From NCBI GenBank assembly GCA_018366035.1, contig JAGZIW010000006.1:62001-126000 (forward strand): 64,000 nucleotides of DNA. Reading direction: 5' to 3'. Below are positions 1 to 8,079 of the stretch, piece after piece (position 1 is the stretch's first letter; every line of letters begins with the position of its first letter). The notes beneath the pieces were generated by a model. The model ran no database searches. It saw nothing but the letters and a program-made list of their open reading frames with translations, and was not told the origin of the DNA. Source of the stretch: Butyricicoccus pullicaecorum (lineage in GTDB: Bacteria > Bacillota > Clostridia > Oscillospirales > Butyricicoccaceae). A program made the position numbers and the translations under genes.

Positions 1-1
1 T

Positions 2-2776
2 GGAAACAATAGTGGTAATGTACCGAGTGCCGATGATGATTCTAAGGATTATGATTACCGAAAGATGACAGCATATGCACCAAGCTGGAATGAACCGGCT
101 GGCAACGATGGACCTCCGTCCTTTGCGGTCAACGGAAATGAAAATGACTGGTGGCACAGCCGTTGGGGTGAAGGTGAGGGACATGATAACTTGTCCGAAT
201 ATCCAGAGGAGCGTTTCATTCAGTTAGAACTTGAAGAGCCAACTATGCTCAATGCGCTGCGTTATTTGCCGCGTAAGGGTGAGCTCAATGGTACGATTAC
301 CCAGTATTACATTGAGACAAGTATCGATGGAGCTGAATGGTCAAAGGCTGCGACTGGTACTTGGGAAGCAAGCGCTGGTTGGAAACTGGCACCATTTGGC
401 GGAGCGGTTGAGGCAAAATATGTTCGTCTGTATGGCATAGAAACAAAACCGGAAAATAAATTCATGACTGCCGCAGAAATCCGTCTCTGTGTTGCAGAGG
501 TTTTGGGTGTAGAATCAGAGGTGCAGTCGTATGAGCCGCTTCAGGTTACAACAGAACTGGGCCAAAAGCCAGAAATGCCAGAAACTGTAAAAGCAAATAT
601 GTCTACCGGACAGGTAAAGCCTGTGACTGTTGTATGGGATGAGATTCCGGAAGAGCAGTATAACCGAGTAAACAAGTTTGTTGTGGAAGGTACTGTTGAT
701 GGAGAACTGTTAAGACCAAGAGCAAACGTAGTTGTACGTGGTGTTCACAGCGTTGACCCCGTATATATGGTTGCAATGGAAGGATTTGCACCGGAATTAC
801 CGGACAGCGTAACAGCACGCTTTAATGATGGTACAGAAGAACAGCTTGCCGTTAAGTGGGAACCGGTATCTGAGGAGACAGGTACGGTTACGGTTTCCGG
901 TGAGGTAACAGGTACAGATATCAAGGCTTCTGCGACGATCCGGTTTGTAGAAGGAACTTCGTCTGATGAGAATATCGCACTCAACACCAGCAAGAAGGAT
1001 ATGCCGCTTGCAATTGGTTGGGTTGGCCCTCAAAATGATAACCCATTTAATGCAACAGATGGTAACAAGGATTTTGTGACTGGTGAAGGTAAGAACATTT
1101 GGAGTGACTGGGAAAGAGATACGTATCATACCGATCAGAACTGGATGGGCGTTATCTTAGGCTCAGGTTCCAGTGTGACACCTCGTGTTGTAGATCGTGT
1201 ATCCGTTGGATTCATGGAAGAAGATGGAGACGGTCAGCATAAGGTAAAATTGCCACAGGATTATAAGATTGAGTATTATACAGGTCCATCGTCATTTGAA
1301 TATGATGCCTCTAAAAACCATATGGTTAAGGATTGGACGAATAGTGCGCTTCAGGACGATAAGAACTGGACAGAGGTTAAGTATACAAGCTCCAAGCCAT
1401 CTGTACCAGATAGTAGCGATTTCAAGAAGATGGTTGAAATTTCCTTTGAGCCAGTTACAACACGTGCAATTCGCATTTCCTTGACTCCACAGAATAATCA
1501 GTGGGTTGGTCTGGAAGAATTCGAAGTATACGGCATGGAGCCGGCAGAAACACTTGCGAGTGACTTTGAAGTATCTTCGATTTCACTCAATGGTGAAAAC
1601 CGCCTGCATGACTTTGAAGAAAATACTTTGAATGTTCAGCTGCGTGAGGGCGAGCAAATTCCGCAGGTTACAGTTGAAGTCGACAACAATGCCTTTGTGA
1701 ACGTAAAGCAGGCATCTGGTGTTGGTGACAGCGCGGTTGTGTTCATTAGCCCAGAGGACGGAAACACTGGCAATACACAGGTTTATACAATTAACTTTGT
1801 GGCAGAACAGGTAAGCCATACCGTTCGTTTTGAAAGCAATGGTGGTTCCGAGGTTGCGTCCATTACTGTTCCAGATGGTCAGCGTGTGAGCGAACCAGAC
1901 GAGCCGGATCGTGGAAGATATGTTTTCTGTGGTTGGTATACCGATGGATCAATGAATAACCTGTATAACTTTGACGCACCAGTATATAATGATTTGACCC
2001 TTTATGCAGGTTGGAGAGAGTCAGCTGCTGACAATTCCTCCAGACCGGAAAGACCTGAAAAGCCAGAGGAAGAGCCAGAAGAGAAACCGGAGGAAAAGCC
2101 GGAAGATAAGCCAGAGGAAAAACCAAGTGAACCTGAGCAGAAGCCAGAGACACCAAAGGTGGACATTATCCCGACTGTTCCGGGCAATCCCGAGGCAATT
2201 GAGGCGTATGAAGATGTACAGACACACTGGGCACAGGAGGCAGTTGCATGGGCTGTCACCAATAAGTTGTTTGCAGGTGTTTCGGATACACAGTTTGCAC
2301 CGGACAGCGCAATGACACGTGGTATGCTGGCAACTGTGCTGCACCGCTTGGCTGGTCAGCCCACTCTTGGACAGAACCAGTTTGTGGATATTCCGGAAGA
2401 TGCGTATTATAAGAATGCAGTTGCATGGGCAAGTCAGATGAATCTGGTATCTGGCGTTGGTGAAGGTCATTTTGCGCCAGACAGTAATATCACCCGTGAG
2501 CAGCTGGCAGCGATTCTGTATAAGTTTGCAGGATCTCCTGCGGTATCTGCGTCAGATATGACATTTAAGGATTCTGGTGCAATCAGTGAATGGGCAAACG
2601 ATGCAGTTGCATGGGCTGTTCAGGAGGGATTCCTGTCGGGTATGTCTGATGGAACACTGGCACCGGCAGGACAGGCAACACGTGCACAGGTTGCAACCAT
2701 TCTGATGCGCTTTGAGCAGAAGAACCATAAGGCGATGCCAAGCGCAAATCCGGTCACGGAAGGTCCGTCAATCTAA
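2..2776 (+). CDS. S-layer-anchored multidomain carbohydrate-binding protein, 5' truncated by window edge
   Basis: The reading frame is open from base 2, so the true start and any catalytic domain lie before the window. From the first in-frame Met (base 65) the visible domains are: a discoidin/F5-8C-like beta-sandwich (about residues 1-142), two Ig-like segments resembling Big_4 (145-300), a second F5/8C-like domain (300-490), a beta-rich linker (495-583), an InlB B-type repeat (about 584-652, HTVRFESNGG to LYAGW), a Pro/Glu/Lys-rich spacer (653-700) and three SLH repeats (about 714-900, each with a WA-x2-AVAWA-like core and a FAPDS-like segment). Family knowledge: SLH repeats bind pyruvylated secondary wall polymer, and F5/8C domains bind glycans. 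I infer a cell-surface glycoside hydrolase or adhesin whose catalytic part is upstream. The ligand is unknown. Confidence 0.85.
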   Translation, partial: GNNSGNVPSADDDSKDYDYRKMTAYAPSWNEPAGNDGPPSFAVNGNENDWWHSRWGEGEGHDNLSEYPEERFIQLELEEPTMLNALRYLPRKGELNGTITQYYIETSIDGAEWSKAATGTWEASAGWKLAPFGGAVEAKYVRLYGIETKPENKFMTAAEIRLCVAEVLGVESEVQSYEPLQVTTELGQKPEMPETVKANMSTGQVKPVTVVWDEIPEEQYNRVNKFVVEGTVDGELLRPRANVVVRGVHSVDPVYMVAMEGFAPELPDSVTARFNDGTEEQLAVKWEPVSEETGTVTVSGEVTGTDIKASATIRFVEGTSSDENIALNTSKKDMPLAIGWVGPQNDNPFNATDGNKDFVTGEGKNIWSDWERDTYHTDQNWMGVILGSGSSVTPRVVDRVSVGFMEEDGDGQHKVKLPQDYKIEYYTGPSSFEYDASKNHMVKDWTNSALQDDKNWTEVKYTSSKPSVPDSSDFKKMVEISFEPVTTRAIRISLTPQNNQWVGLEEFEVYGMEPAETLASDFEVSSISLNGENRLHDFEENTLNVQLREGEQIPQVTVEVDNNAFVNVKQASGVGDSAVVFISPEDGNTGNTQVYTINFVAEQVSHTVRFESNGGSEVASITVPDGQRVSEPDEPDRGRYVFCGWYTDGSMNNLYNFDAPVYNDLTLYAGWRESAADNSSRPERPEKPEEEPEEKPEEKPEDKPEEKPSEPEQKPETPKVDIIPTVPGNPEAIEAYEDVQTHWAQEAVAWAVTNKLFAGVSDTQFAPDSAMTRGMLATVLHRLAGQPTLGQNQFVDIPEDAYYKNAVAWASQMNLVSGVGEGHFAPDSNITREQLAAILYKFAGSPAVSASDMTFKDSGAISEWANDAVAWAVQEGFLSGMSDGTLAPAGQATRAQVATILMRFEQKNHKAMPSANPVTEGPSI

Positions 2777-2868
2777 ATGAAATCATGAATCGCATTACCA
2801 TGTATAAAACATGTGAAACCTTGTAGCACAACCTAAGCCGAGAATCATATAGTACATGGCTGCAAGTT

Positions 2869-2913
2869 AAAAGCAGGAGTCTTTTCCCGTGGGGTTAAGG
2901 CTCTTGCTTTTTT
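2869..2913 (+). terminator. Intrinsic terminator after the SLH protein gene
   Basis: AAAAGCAGGAGT pairs with GGCTCTTGCTTTT (11 bp or more, two G-U wobbles), followed by a T run. The site is about 95 bases after the stop of the S-layer protein. Confidence 0.8.
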
Positions 2914-2982
2914 CTGTGTGCATATCAATTGTGGACGGCTTTTCGGAGCCACTCATTTTTTGTGCAAAGGGTGTAAATATGC

Positions 2983-3011
2983 TTGCGTTTTATCAAAATG
3001 GCGGATAAAAT
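2983..3011 (+). promoter_or_regulatory. Sigma-A-type promoter for yaaA
   Basis: TTGCGT, 17-bp spacer, TAAAAT. It lies 32 bases before the yaaA start and after the preceding terminator. Confidence 0.6.
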
Positions 3012-3043
3012 AAAAGAAAAAGATGTTTGGAGGGAGAGGGTGT

Positions 3044-3778
3044 ATGATTGCGATTTTATCTCCGGCAAAAAATATGAGGATCGCACCAGAACGTACCCTG
3101 TCGGTTACAGAACCGCTGCGGCGGGAGGAGCGTATCGCCTTATATGAGGGGCTGCGGGATATTCCTGCATATGAATTAGAGAGTATTATGAAAATCAGTC
3201 CAACCTTGGCGCTCAAGGCAGCCGCTGATTTTGCCTTGTGGCAGCCCGATGGAGGGCAGCCGGCAATCCTGAGCTATGATGGACTTGCTTATAAAAATTT
3301 AGATGCAGATACACTGTCAGATGCCGATTTGGAATATGCACAAACGCATTTACGGCATTTATCTGCACTTTATGGTGTGCTGCGTCCGTTGGATACAATC
3401 CGCCCATACCGATTAGAAATGGGGCACCGCCCCAAAGGGCGCAATCTCTATACCTTCTGGGGCAGCAAGCTGCGCGATGACCTGTATGCACAAACAGATT
3501 TGGTAATCAATCTGGCGTCCAATGAATACAGCAGAGCCGTGTCCAAGCATTTGCATAAGGGAGACCGATTTTTGACGTGTGAATTTTTATCGGAAAGAAA
3601 GGGAAAGTTATGCTGTTTGGCAGCACGGGCAAAAATGGCACGCGGTGCAATGGCGCGATATATCATCGAGCAGCATGTGGACAGAGCAGAGGGACTGATG
3701 GACTTCGACGGGCTTGACTTTGCGTTTGAACCGGCATTATCGAATGAGCAGGTATATACCTATATACAAAGAGCGTAA
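3044..3778 (+). CDS. yaaA: Peroxide stress protein YaaA (DUF328 family)
   Basis: A cytosolic protein of 244 residues, full length for the YaaA/UPF0246 family. E. coli YaaA binds DNA and lowers free iron during hydrogen peroxide stress. The N-terminus MIAILSPAKNM is the family hallmark, and the conserved body (WGSKLRD, NLASNEYSRAV, FLTCEFLSERKGK) is present. An in-frame ATG at 3023 also exists, but GGAGGGAGAGGG lies just before 3044, so 3044 is the better start. The gene is probably monocistronic, with its own promoter at 2983. I see nothing unusual in it. Confidence 0.93.
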   Translation: MIAILSPAKNMRIAPERTLSVTEPLRREERIALYEGLRDIPAYELESIMKISPTLALKAAADFALWQPDGGQPAILSYDGLAYKNLDADTLSDADLEYAQTHLRHLSALYGVLRPLDTIRPYRLEMGHRPKGRNLYTFWGSKLRDDLYAQTDLVINLASNEYSRAVSKHLHKGDRFLTCEFLSERKGKLCCLAARAKMARGAMARYIIEQHVDRAEGLMDFDGLDFAFEPALSNEQVYTYIQRA

Positions 3779-3904
3779 AACTTGCAGTTTATGGGAAGAT
3801 TTGCAATTTTGGTGTGACAAAAATTTATAAAAAATGTGGAACATTTTGGATACTGTGTGCGTCTTTATAAATAGAAGAGATTGCCTGAAAGAAGGAAAAT
3901 GTTT

Positions 3905-4519
3905 ATGAATCGAGCTTCTATTATTTTGGGGATTGCGCTGGCTGTTGCAGCCGTTGCGCCAAGTCGACAGCCGGAAAAGACTGCTGCGTTGGACTTACAG
4001 CAGACAGCACAGGTGAATGTGACAGAGCAAACAGGAAGTTATACCGTATCAAATGGAATGGCACAAGGGCTATCGTATTCTTTACAGTTCGAGCAGCCGA
4101 ACAAAAAAACAGGTGGATTGACCAGTGGAGCGCTTTTGGCGAATGTGTGGGAGGGTATGGCATTGGATAGAGAGTCTACCACACAGTATTTGGAGCATGC
4201 GGGTATATGGGACAGTGTAGCAGAGGGAACACAGATTACACTGACGATTCCAGAAGCGGATATTGCGCAGATAGAAGTGGCGCTGGACCCGAATACCATA
4301 TACGATGGGAATAGAACGCCGACTACAAAGCATGCAGTCTACAAACCGCAAAGTATCAGCATGATACCCGATGCAAATGGTGAACTGCATAGCTGTACCT
4401 TTCCGATTTCTTTTCAGTCAGCACAGGAAAGCTATCATCAGCTGTTCTGTGTGATAACGGTAGTATTTCAAGATGGAAACAGCTGTGATATTGGTCTTGC
4501 ACTGACACAGATTTCATGA
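3905..4519 (+). CDS. Exported protein of unknown function
   Basis: I do not recognise this protein. It has 204 residues, begins with a short basic segment and has a hydrophobic stretch (about residues 5-19) consistent with a signal peptide or N-terminal anchor. The rest is a Thr/Gln-rich soluble domain with alternating hydrophobic residues that suggest beta strands (for example TQITLTIPEADIAQIEVALD). The start at 3905 is chosen because GAAGGAAA sits about seven bases upstream; the in-frame ATGs at 3881 and 3899 are too early or too close to it. A strong terminator follows directly, so it is a single-gene unit or the end of one. Confidence 0.6.
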   Translation: MNRASIILGIALAVAAVAPSRQPEKTAALDLQQTAQVNVTEQTGSYTVSNGMAQGLSYSLQFEQPNKKTGGLTSGALLANVWEGMALDRESTTQYLEHAGIWDSVAEGTQITLTIPEADIAQIEVALDPNTIYDGNRTPTTKHAVYKPQSISMIPDANGELHSCTFPISFQSAQESYHQLFCVITVVFQDGNSCDIGLALTQIS

Positions 4520-4524
4520 ATATG

Positions 4525-4564
4525 CCCAGCAAATCCGAAATGTGGTTTGCTGGGTCTTGTTTTA
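4525..4564 (+). terminator. Intrinsic terminator
   Basis: CCCAGCAAA (4525-4533) pairs exactly with TTTGCTGGG (4546-4554), followed by TCTTGTTTTA. It ends only about 20 bases before the next start codon at 4583, so it could also act as an attenuator for that gene. Confidence 0.8.
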
Positions 4565-4582
4565 CGTGAAAGAGAGGATATT

Positions 4583-4918
4583 ATGAATAGTTATGAAAGA
4601 ATTTATACCATTGTTCGCGCCATTCCCTTTGGCCGTGTAGCAACCTATGGACAGGTGGCTCGATTGGCTGGAAATCCGCGTTGGGCACGCGTAGTTGGCT
4701 ATGCCCTGCATGTCAATCCAGATCCAGAGGGAATTCCATGTTATCGGGTGGTAGACCGCATGGGACATACCGCGGCAGCCTTTGCATTCGGGGGTTCTGA
4801 TGTGCAGCGCGCTCTATTGGAAGCAGAGGGTGTCAGATTCTTACCAGATGGTCGTGTTGACTTGACACTTTGTCAGTGGGACGGTATTTTGAAAGATGAA
4901 AAGAAAAATATTCTGTAA
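4583..4918 (+). CDS. MGMT-family (alkyltransferase-like) DNA-repair protein
   Basis: A protein of 111 residues that matches the DNA-binding/active-site domain of O6-alkylguanine-DNA methyltransferases without the N-terminal domain. The helix-turn-helix region (RVATYGQVARLAG, residues 18-30) and the RVVGYALHVNP segment are typical. The active-site motif is IPCYRVV: the acceptor Cys53 is kept, but the usual next residue His is Tyr54. Classical ATL proteins instead replace the Cys with Trp. Family knowledge predicts recognition of O6-alkylguanine lesions; whether this protein transfers alkyl groups is open because of the His-to-Tyr change. The start at 4583 follows GAAAGAGAGG. The frame also opens at 4547, but that is inside the terminator stem. 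Confidence 0.85.
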   Translation: MNSYERIYTIVRAIPFGRVATYGQVARLAGNPRWARVVGYALHVNPDPEGIPCYRVVDRMGHTAAAFAFGGSDVQRALLEAEGVRFLPDGRVDLTLCQWDGILKDEKKNIL

Positions 4919-4970
4919 TTCAGAAAAATGCAGAAAATCTTATAAAAATACAAAAAGTTTACAGAGAGAC

Positions 4971-4999
4971 TTGTAAAACGAATATATAACGTGTAAAAT
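4971..4999 (+). promoter_or_regulatory. Sigma-A-type promoter upstream of the TnpB element
   Basis: TTGTAA, 17-bp spacer, TAAAAT. It is followed at 5038-5046 by AAGGAGGA and an ATG at 5058. It lies just outside the likely left end of the insertion sequence, so it is probably the original promoter of the gene now downstream of the element. Confidence 0.6.
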
Positions 5000-5057
5000 A
5001 ATGTACAAGACTTTGGTCTATCTCACAAAATAAAAAGTAAGGAGGAACTCTTAAGTA

Positions 5058-5147
5058 ATGAAAAACATTGACATTCATGCTAAGCCGCGTACAAACGTGT
5101 CTGCGGAGGATCTGAAAACATGCTCAAAAGTTTCAAAACCGAGGTAG
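5058..5147 (+). pseudogene. Short frame with strong RBS; possible severed 5' end of the downstream antiporter gene
   Basis: An ATG at 5058 sits behind a near-perfect ribosome-binding site (AAGGAGGA) and a 17-bp-spaced promoter. It encodes only 29 codons, starting MKNIDIHAKPRTNVSAED, before a stop inside tnpB. Such expression signals on a non-conserved stub suggest the first codons of a gene cut by the element. The likely owner is the NhaC-family gene at 6471, which has no good RBS of its own. Alternatively it is a real leader peptide that couples translation to tnpB, whose ATG at 5120 lies inside this frame. Confidence 0.35.
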
Positions 5148-6286
5148 ATCCTACTCCGGACCAACGGATCAAGATACACAAAACCATCGGGACTTGCAGA
5201 TACGTCTACAATTTCTACTTGGCTCACAACAAAGAACGCCATGACCATGGAGAACCATTCATGTCTGGTAAGGAATTCAGCGTATGGCTGAATCATGAGT
5301 ATCTTCCAAACAATCCAGACAAGTTCTGGATCAAGGAGGTATCCTCCAAGTCAGTCAAGCAAGCCATTGAACATGGATGTACTGCATTCAAGCGTTTTTT
5401 CAAACACCAGAGCGGCTTTCCAAAATTCAAGAAAAAGGGAAAGTCTGAAGCAAAGATGTATTTCGTAAGGAATAATCCAAAAGATTGCGCCTGCGAACGA
5501 CATCGGATCAACATCCCTACCTTAGGTTGGGTGAAGCTCAAAGAAAAGGGGTATCTTCCAACCACAAAAGACGGCTGGAACATCAAAAGCGGAACGGTTT
5601 CTACGAAAGCTGGCAGATATTATGTTGCTGTTCTCATTGAGATGCCTGACGTTCAACTTGCAAACAATATCAATGCTGGTATTGGCATTGATTTGGGAAT
5701 CAAAGAATTTGCAGTGGTTTCCACAGGCAAAGTCTTTAAGAACATCAACAAAGCTGCAAGACTCAGGAAACTGGAAAAACAGCTGCACCGAGAGCAAAGA
5801 AAGCTCTCTCGCAAATACGAACATCGAAAGAAAAACAAAAATCTAAAGAAAGGAGAAGCTACTCAGAATATACAAAAGCAAAAGCTCAAGGTACAAAAAC
5901 TTTATCATCAGATCGATCGTATTCGAACGGACTACATCAACCAAATCATTGCTGAGATCGTGAGAACCAAGCCATCTTATATTGCAATCGAAGATTTGAA
6001 TGTGTCTGGTATGATAAAGAATCGGCATCTTGCAAAAGCGGTTGCGGCACAGAAGTTCTATGAATTCAGGACAAAACTGAAAGCCAAATGTGCTGTGGGT
6101 GGCATTGAACTCAGGATCATAGACAGATGGTATCCATCTTCGAAGACTTGTCACGCTTGTGGATGTATCAAGAAAGATTTGAAGCTTTCTGATCGGACAT
6201 TCAGGTGTGATTGTGGGTATGTAGAAGATAGAGACCTCAATGCAAGCCTGAATTTGCGGGATGCAGTAACCTACGAAGTCGCATAA
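5120..6286 (+). CDS. tnpB: TnpB, RNA-guided endonuclease of IS200/IS605-type element
   Basis: A full-length protein of 388 residues. The N-terminus (MLKSFKTEVDPTPDQ, then CRYVYNFYL) is the helix-turn-helix/OrfB start. The RuvC nuclease residues are all present: Asp191 in GIDLGIKEFA, Glu291 in IAIEDLNV and Asp372 in DRDLNASLN. The zinc ribbon CHAC...CDCGY lies between the last two, and a basic coiled segment (about 215-270) is also typical. Family knowledge: TnpB cuts DNA next to a target-adjacent motif using a guide from the element's right-end RNA, helping the element persist. The start at 5120 follows GGAGG. No tnpA is present, so movement would need a transposase in trans. The gene appears intact and not decayed. 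Confidence 0.93.
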   Translation: MLKSFKTEVDPTPDQRIKIHKTIGTCRYVYNFYLAHNKERHDHGEPFMSGKEFSVWLNHEYLPNNPDKFWIKEVSSKSVKQAIEHGCTAFKRFFKHQSGFPKFKKKGKSEAKMYFVRNNPKDCACERHRINIPTLGWVKLKEKGYLPTTKDGWNIKSGTVSTKAGRYYVAVLIEMPDVQLANNINAGIGIDLGIKEFAVVSTGKVFKNINKAARLRKLEKQLHREQRKLSRKYEHRKKNKNLKKGEATQNIQKQKLKVQKLYHQIDRIRTDYINQIIAEIVRTKPSYIAIEDLNVSGMIKNRHLAKAVAAQKFYEFRTKLKAKCAVGGIELRIIDRWYPSSKTCHACGCIKKDLKLSDRTFRCDCGYVEDRDLNASLNLRDAVTYEVA

Positions 6287-6424
6287 GCACGTGACCGTAG
6301 GTATGTACCAAGGGCTACTTGGGAATTTACGACTGTGGAGTGTACCAGAACCTGTGAGTAGCATTTTTGCAAAAGCATATACGATGAAACAGTAAGGAGT
6401 AACCGTGAGGTCTCCAAGTCTCAA
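6150..6424 (+). ncRNA. Candidate right-end guide RNA (reRNA/omega RNA) of the TnpB element
   Basis: TnpB guide RNAs overlap the 3' end of tnpB and run to the right end, with the guide copied from flanking DNA. Here about 138 bases after the stop contain small hairpins (for example CCAAGGGCTACTTGG and TGCAAAAGCA) and end at TCTCAA (6419-6424). The guide would then start at 6425 (TGTGCTTGCGTATATTC). The limits are inferred from family layout; the sequence alone cannot prove transcription. Confidence 0.4.
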
Positions 6425-6470
6425 TGTGCTTGCGTATATTCAAACACATTTTGAGTAGCAGTATACACGA

Positions 6471-7976
6471 ATGAGCGCAACGATCTTTGCGGTCTTGCCT
6501 CCCATTATTGCAATTGCGTTGGCACTGATTACCAAAGAGGTTTATTCTTCCCTCTTGATCGGTATTTTTGCGGGTGCATTGATGTTTTGTGGATTTAATC
6601 CGCTGCATGCGACGGAAACCACATTTTCCATTATGGGGAGCAAGATCAGCGACAATATTGGCATTTTGATTTTTTTGGTCATGTTGGGTATTTTGGTTTC
6701 GCTTGTCACAAAATCTGGCGCATCTCGCGCGTATGGAGAATGGGCAAGCCGTGTCATCAAGAGCCGCCGTGGAGCATTGCTGGCAACGTCATTCTTGGGA
6801 ATGTTTATTTTCGTAGATGATTACTTTAACTGTCTGACTGTGGGTACTGTTATGCGTCCGGTGACAGATAAATATCGGATTACACGTGCAAAACTGGCGT
6901 ATATCATTGACTCGACCGCGGCGCCTGTCTGTATTATTGCGCCGATCTCAAGCTGGGCAGCAGCCGTGACCTCTTCGCTGCCGCCAGATGCGGGCATCAA
7001 CGGATTTACACTGTTTCTCAATACCATTCCATTTAATTTGTACGCGCTATTGACATTGGCATTTGTCCTCTGGGTGATGATTGCAGATGTTGATTTTATG
7101 GCAATGGGTAAGTATAATAAGAGAGTTTTGGAAAGCGGAAAAATTGACTCCACCGGTGAAGAGTCTACGGTTATCTGTGGGGCAGGCTCGGTAAAGGATT
7201 TGATTATTCCCATTCTGTTCCTGATTGCTGCATGTATTGCTGCTATGATATATAGTGGCGGCGGTATCCATGAACTGTCATTCGAGGCGATTTCTACTGC
7301 ATTTGCGAACTGCTCGTCCTCTGATGCACTGGTGCTTGGCTCCTTTGCTACGCTCGTGTTCACATTCTTGATGTATGTACCGCGTGGTATTCTCACTTTT
7401 AATCAGTTCTGTGAGTCTTTTACCGCGGGATTCAAGGCAATGGTACCTGCAATTTTTATCCTTACACTGGCATGGACACTTTCAGGCATTTGTTCAGATG
7501 ATTATTTGAATTTGCGGGGATTTGTAGCCGGTTTTGTTAATCCGGAATCGGCAATTGGACTGCTGATGCCTGCGATTTTCTTCCTTATCGCGCTGGGTCT
7601 CGCCTTTGCAACAGGTACATCATGGGGAACATTTGCAATCTTGATTCCGATTGCAGTAACAATTTTTGGTGCAAGTGAAATGTTGACCATTACAGTTTCC
7701 GCATGTCTTGCAGGCGCTGTCTGCGGTGATCATATTTCTCCCATTTCGGATACAACGATTTTGGCATCTGCGGGTGCACAGTGTCACCACATTGACCATG
7801 TATCTACACAGATTCCGTACGCCCTATCTCTTGCTGTGATTAGTCTGGCTGGCTACTTGGCAGCTGGCTTTACTCAGAATGGCTGGGTTGGCTTGGGTGT
7901 TGGTGCAGTGCTTCTGATTGTCTTTATGACAGTAATGACACACAATGCGAAAAAGCAGGCGCTGGAAGAAAAATAA
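6471..7976 (+). CDS. NhaC-family Na+/H+ antiporter
   Basis: An integral membrane protein of 501 residues with about 11-12 hydrophobic segments. The N-terminal TIFAVLPPIIAIALALITKE and the later DHISPISDTTILASAG are typical of the NhaC/ion-transporter superfamily. Predicted role: exchange of sodium (or an organic ion pair) for protons across the cytoplasmic membrane. The TnpB element lies immediately upstream. The in-frame stop at 6456 fixes the first possible ATG at 6471, yet no Shine-Dalgarno sequence precedes it. The original start may have been the well-signalled ATG at 5058. The product may therefore lack a few N-terminal residues or be poorly expressed. The exact substrate is not known. 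Confidence 0.85.
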   Translation: MSATIFAVLPPIIAIALALITKEVYSSLLIGIFAGALMFCGFNPLHATETTFSIMGSKISDNIGILIFLVMLGILVSLVTKSGASRAYGEWASRVIKSRRGALLATSFLGMFIFVDDYFNCLTVGTVMRPVTDKYRITRAKLAYIIDSTAAPVCIIAPISSWAAAVTSSLPPDAGINGFTLFLNTIPFNLYALLTLAFVLWVMIADVDFMAMGKYNKRVLESGKIDSTGEESTVICGAGSVKDLIIPILFLIAACIAAMIYSGGGIHELSFEAISTAFANCSSSDALVLGSFATLVFTFLMYVPRGILTFNQFCESFTAGFKAMVPAIFILTLAWTLSGICSDDYLNLRGFVAGFVNPESAIGLLMPAIFFLIALGLAFATGTSWGTFAILIPIAVTIFGASEMLTITVSACLAGAVCGDHISPISDTTILASAGAQCHHIDHVSTQIPYALSLAVISLAGYLAAGFTQNGWVGLGVGAVLLIVFMTVMTHNAKKQALEEK

Positions 7977-8035
7977 ACAGAGAAAAAAGATTTTCAAAGG
8001 ACTTTCATCATCTCGAAGTACTGTTGGATATTTAA

Positions 8036-8072
8036 CAAAAAAAGGAATTGGCGTTTGCCAATTCCTTTTTTT
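8036..8072. terminator. Bidirectional intrinsic terminator
   Basis: GGAATTGGC (8044-8052) and GCCAATTCC (8057-8065) form a 9-bp stem with a GTTT loop, an A run on the left and a T run on the right. It serves the antiporter on the plus strand and the convergent Rrf2 regulator on the minus strand. Confidence 0.9.
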
Positions 8073-8079
8073 GATTGCA

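Larger units (their letters stand above)
5060..6424 (+). mobile_element. IS200/IS605-superfamily element carrying only tnpB (IS1341-like); ends approximate
   Basis: A single complete tnpB with no tnpA beside it, followed by about 140 bases of structured non-coding DNA, is the usual layout of these elements. They have no terminal inverted repeats and make no target duplication, so the ends must be guessed. The left end lies between 5058 and 5120. A TTGAC at 5068-5072 resembles the TTGAT-type target motif of this superfamily. The right end is proposed after TCAA at 6421-6424, a cleavage tetranucleotide known from some family members. It could be as late as about 6470. Confidence 0.6.

Noticed and set aside
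2040..2160. Short tandem-like repeat (GAGGAAAAGCCGGA-type units)
   Set aside because: It encodes the Pro/Glu/Lys spacer before the SLH repeats, a common cell-wall-spanning linker, not a separate element.
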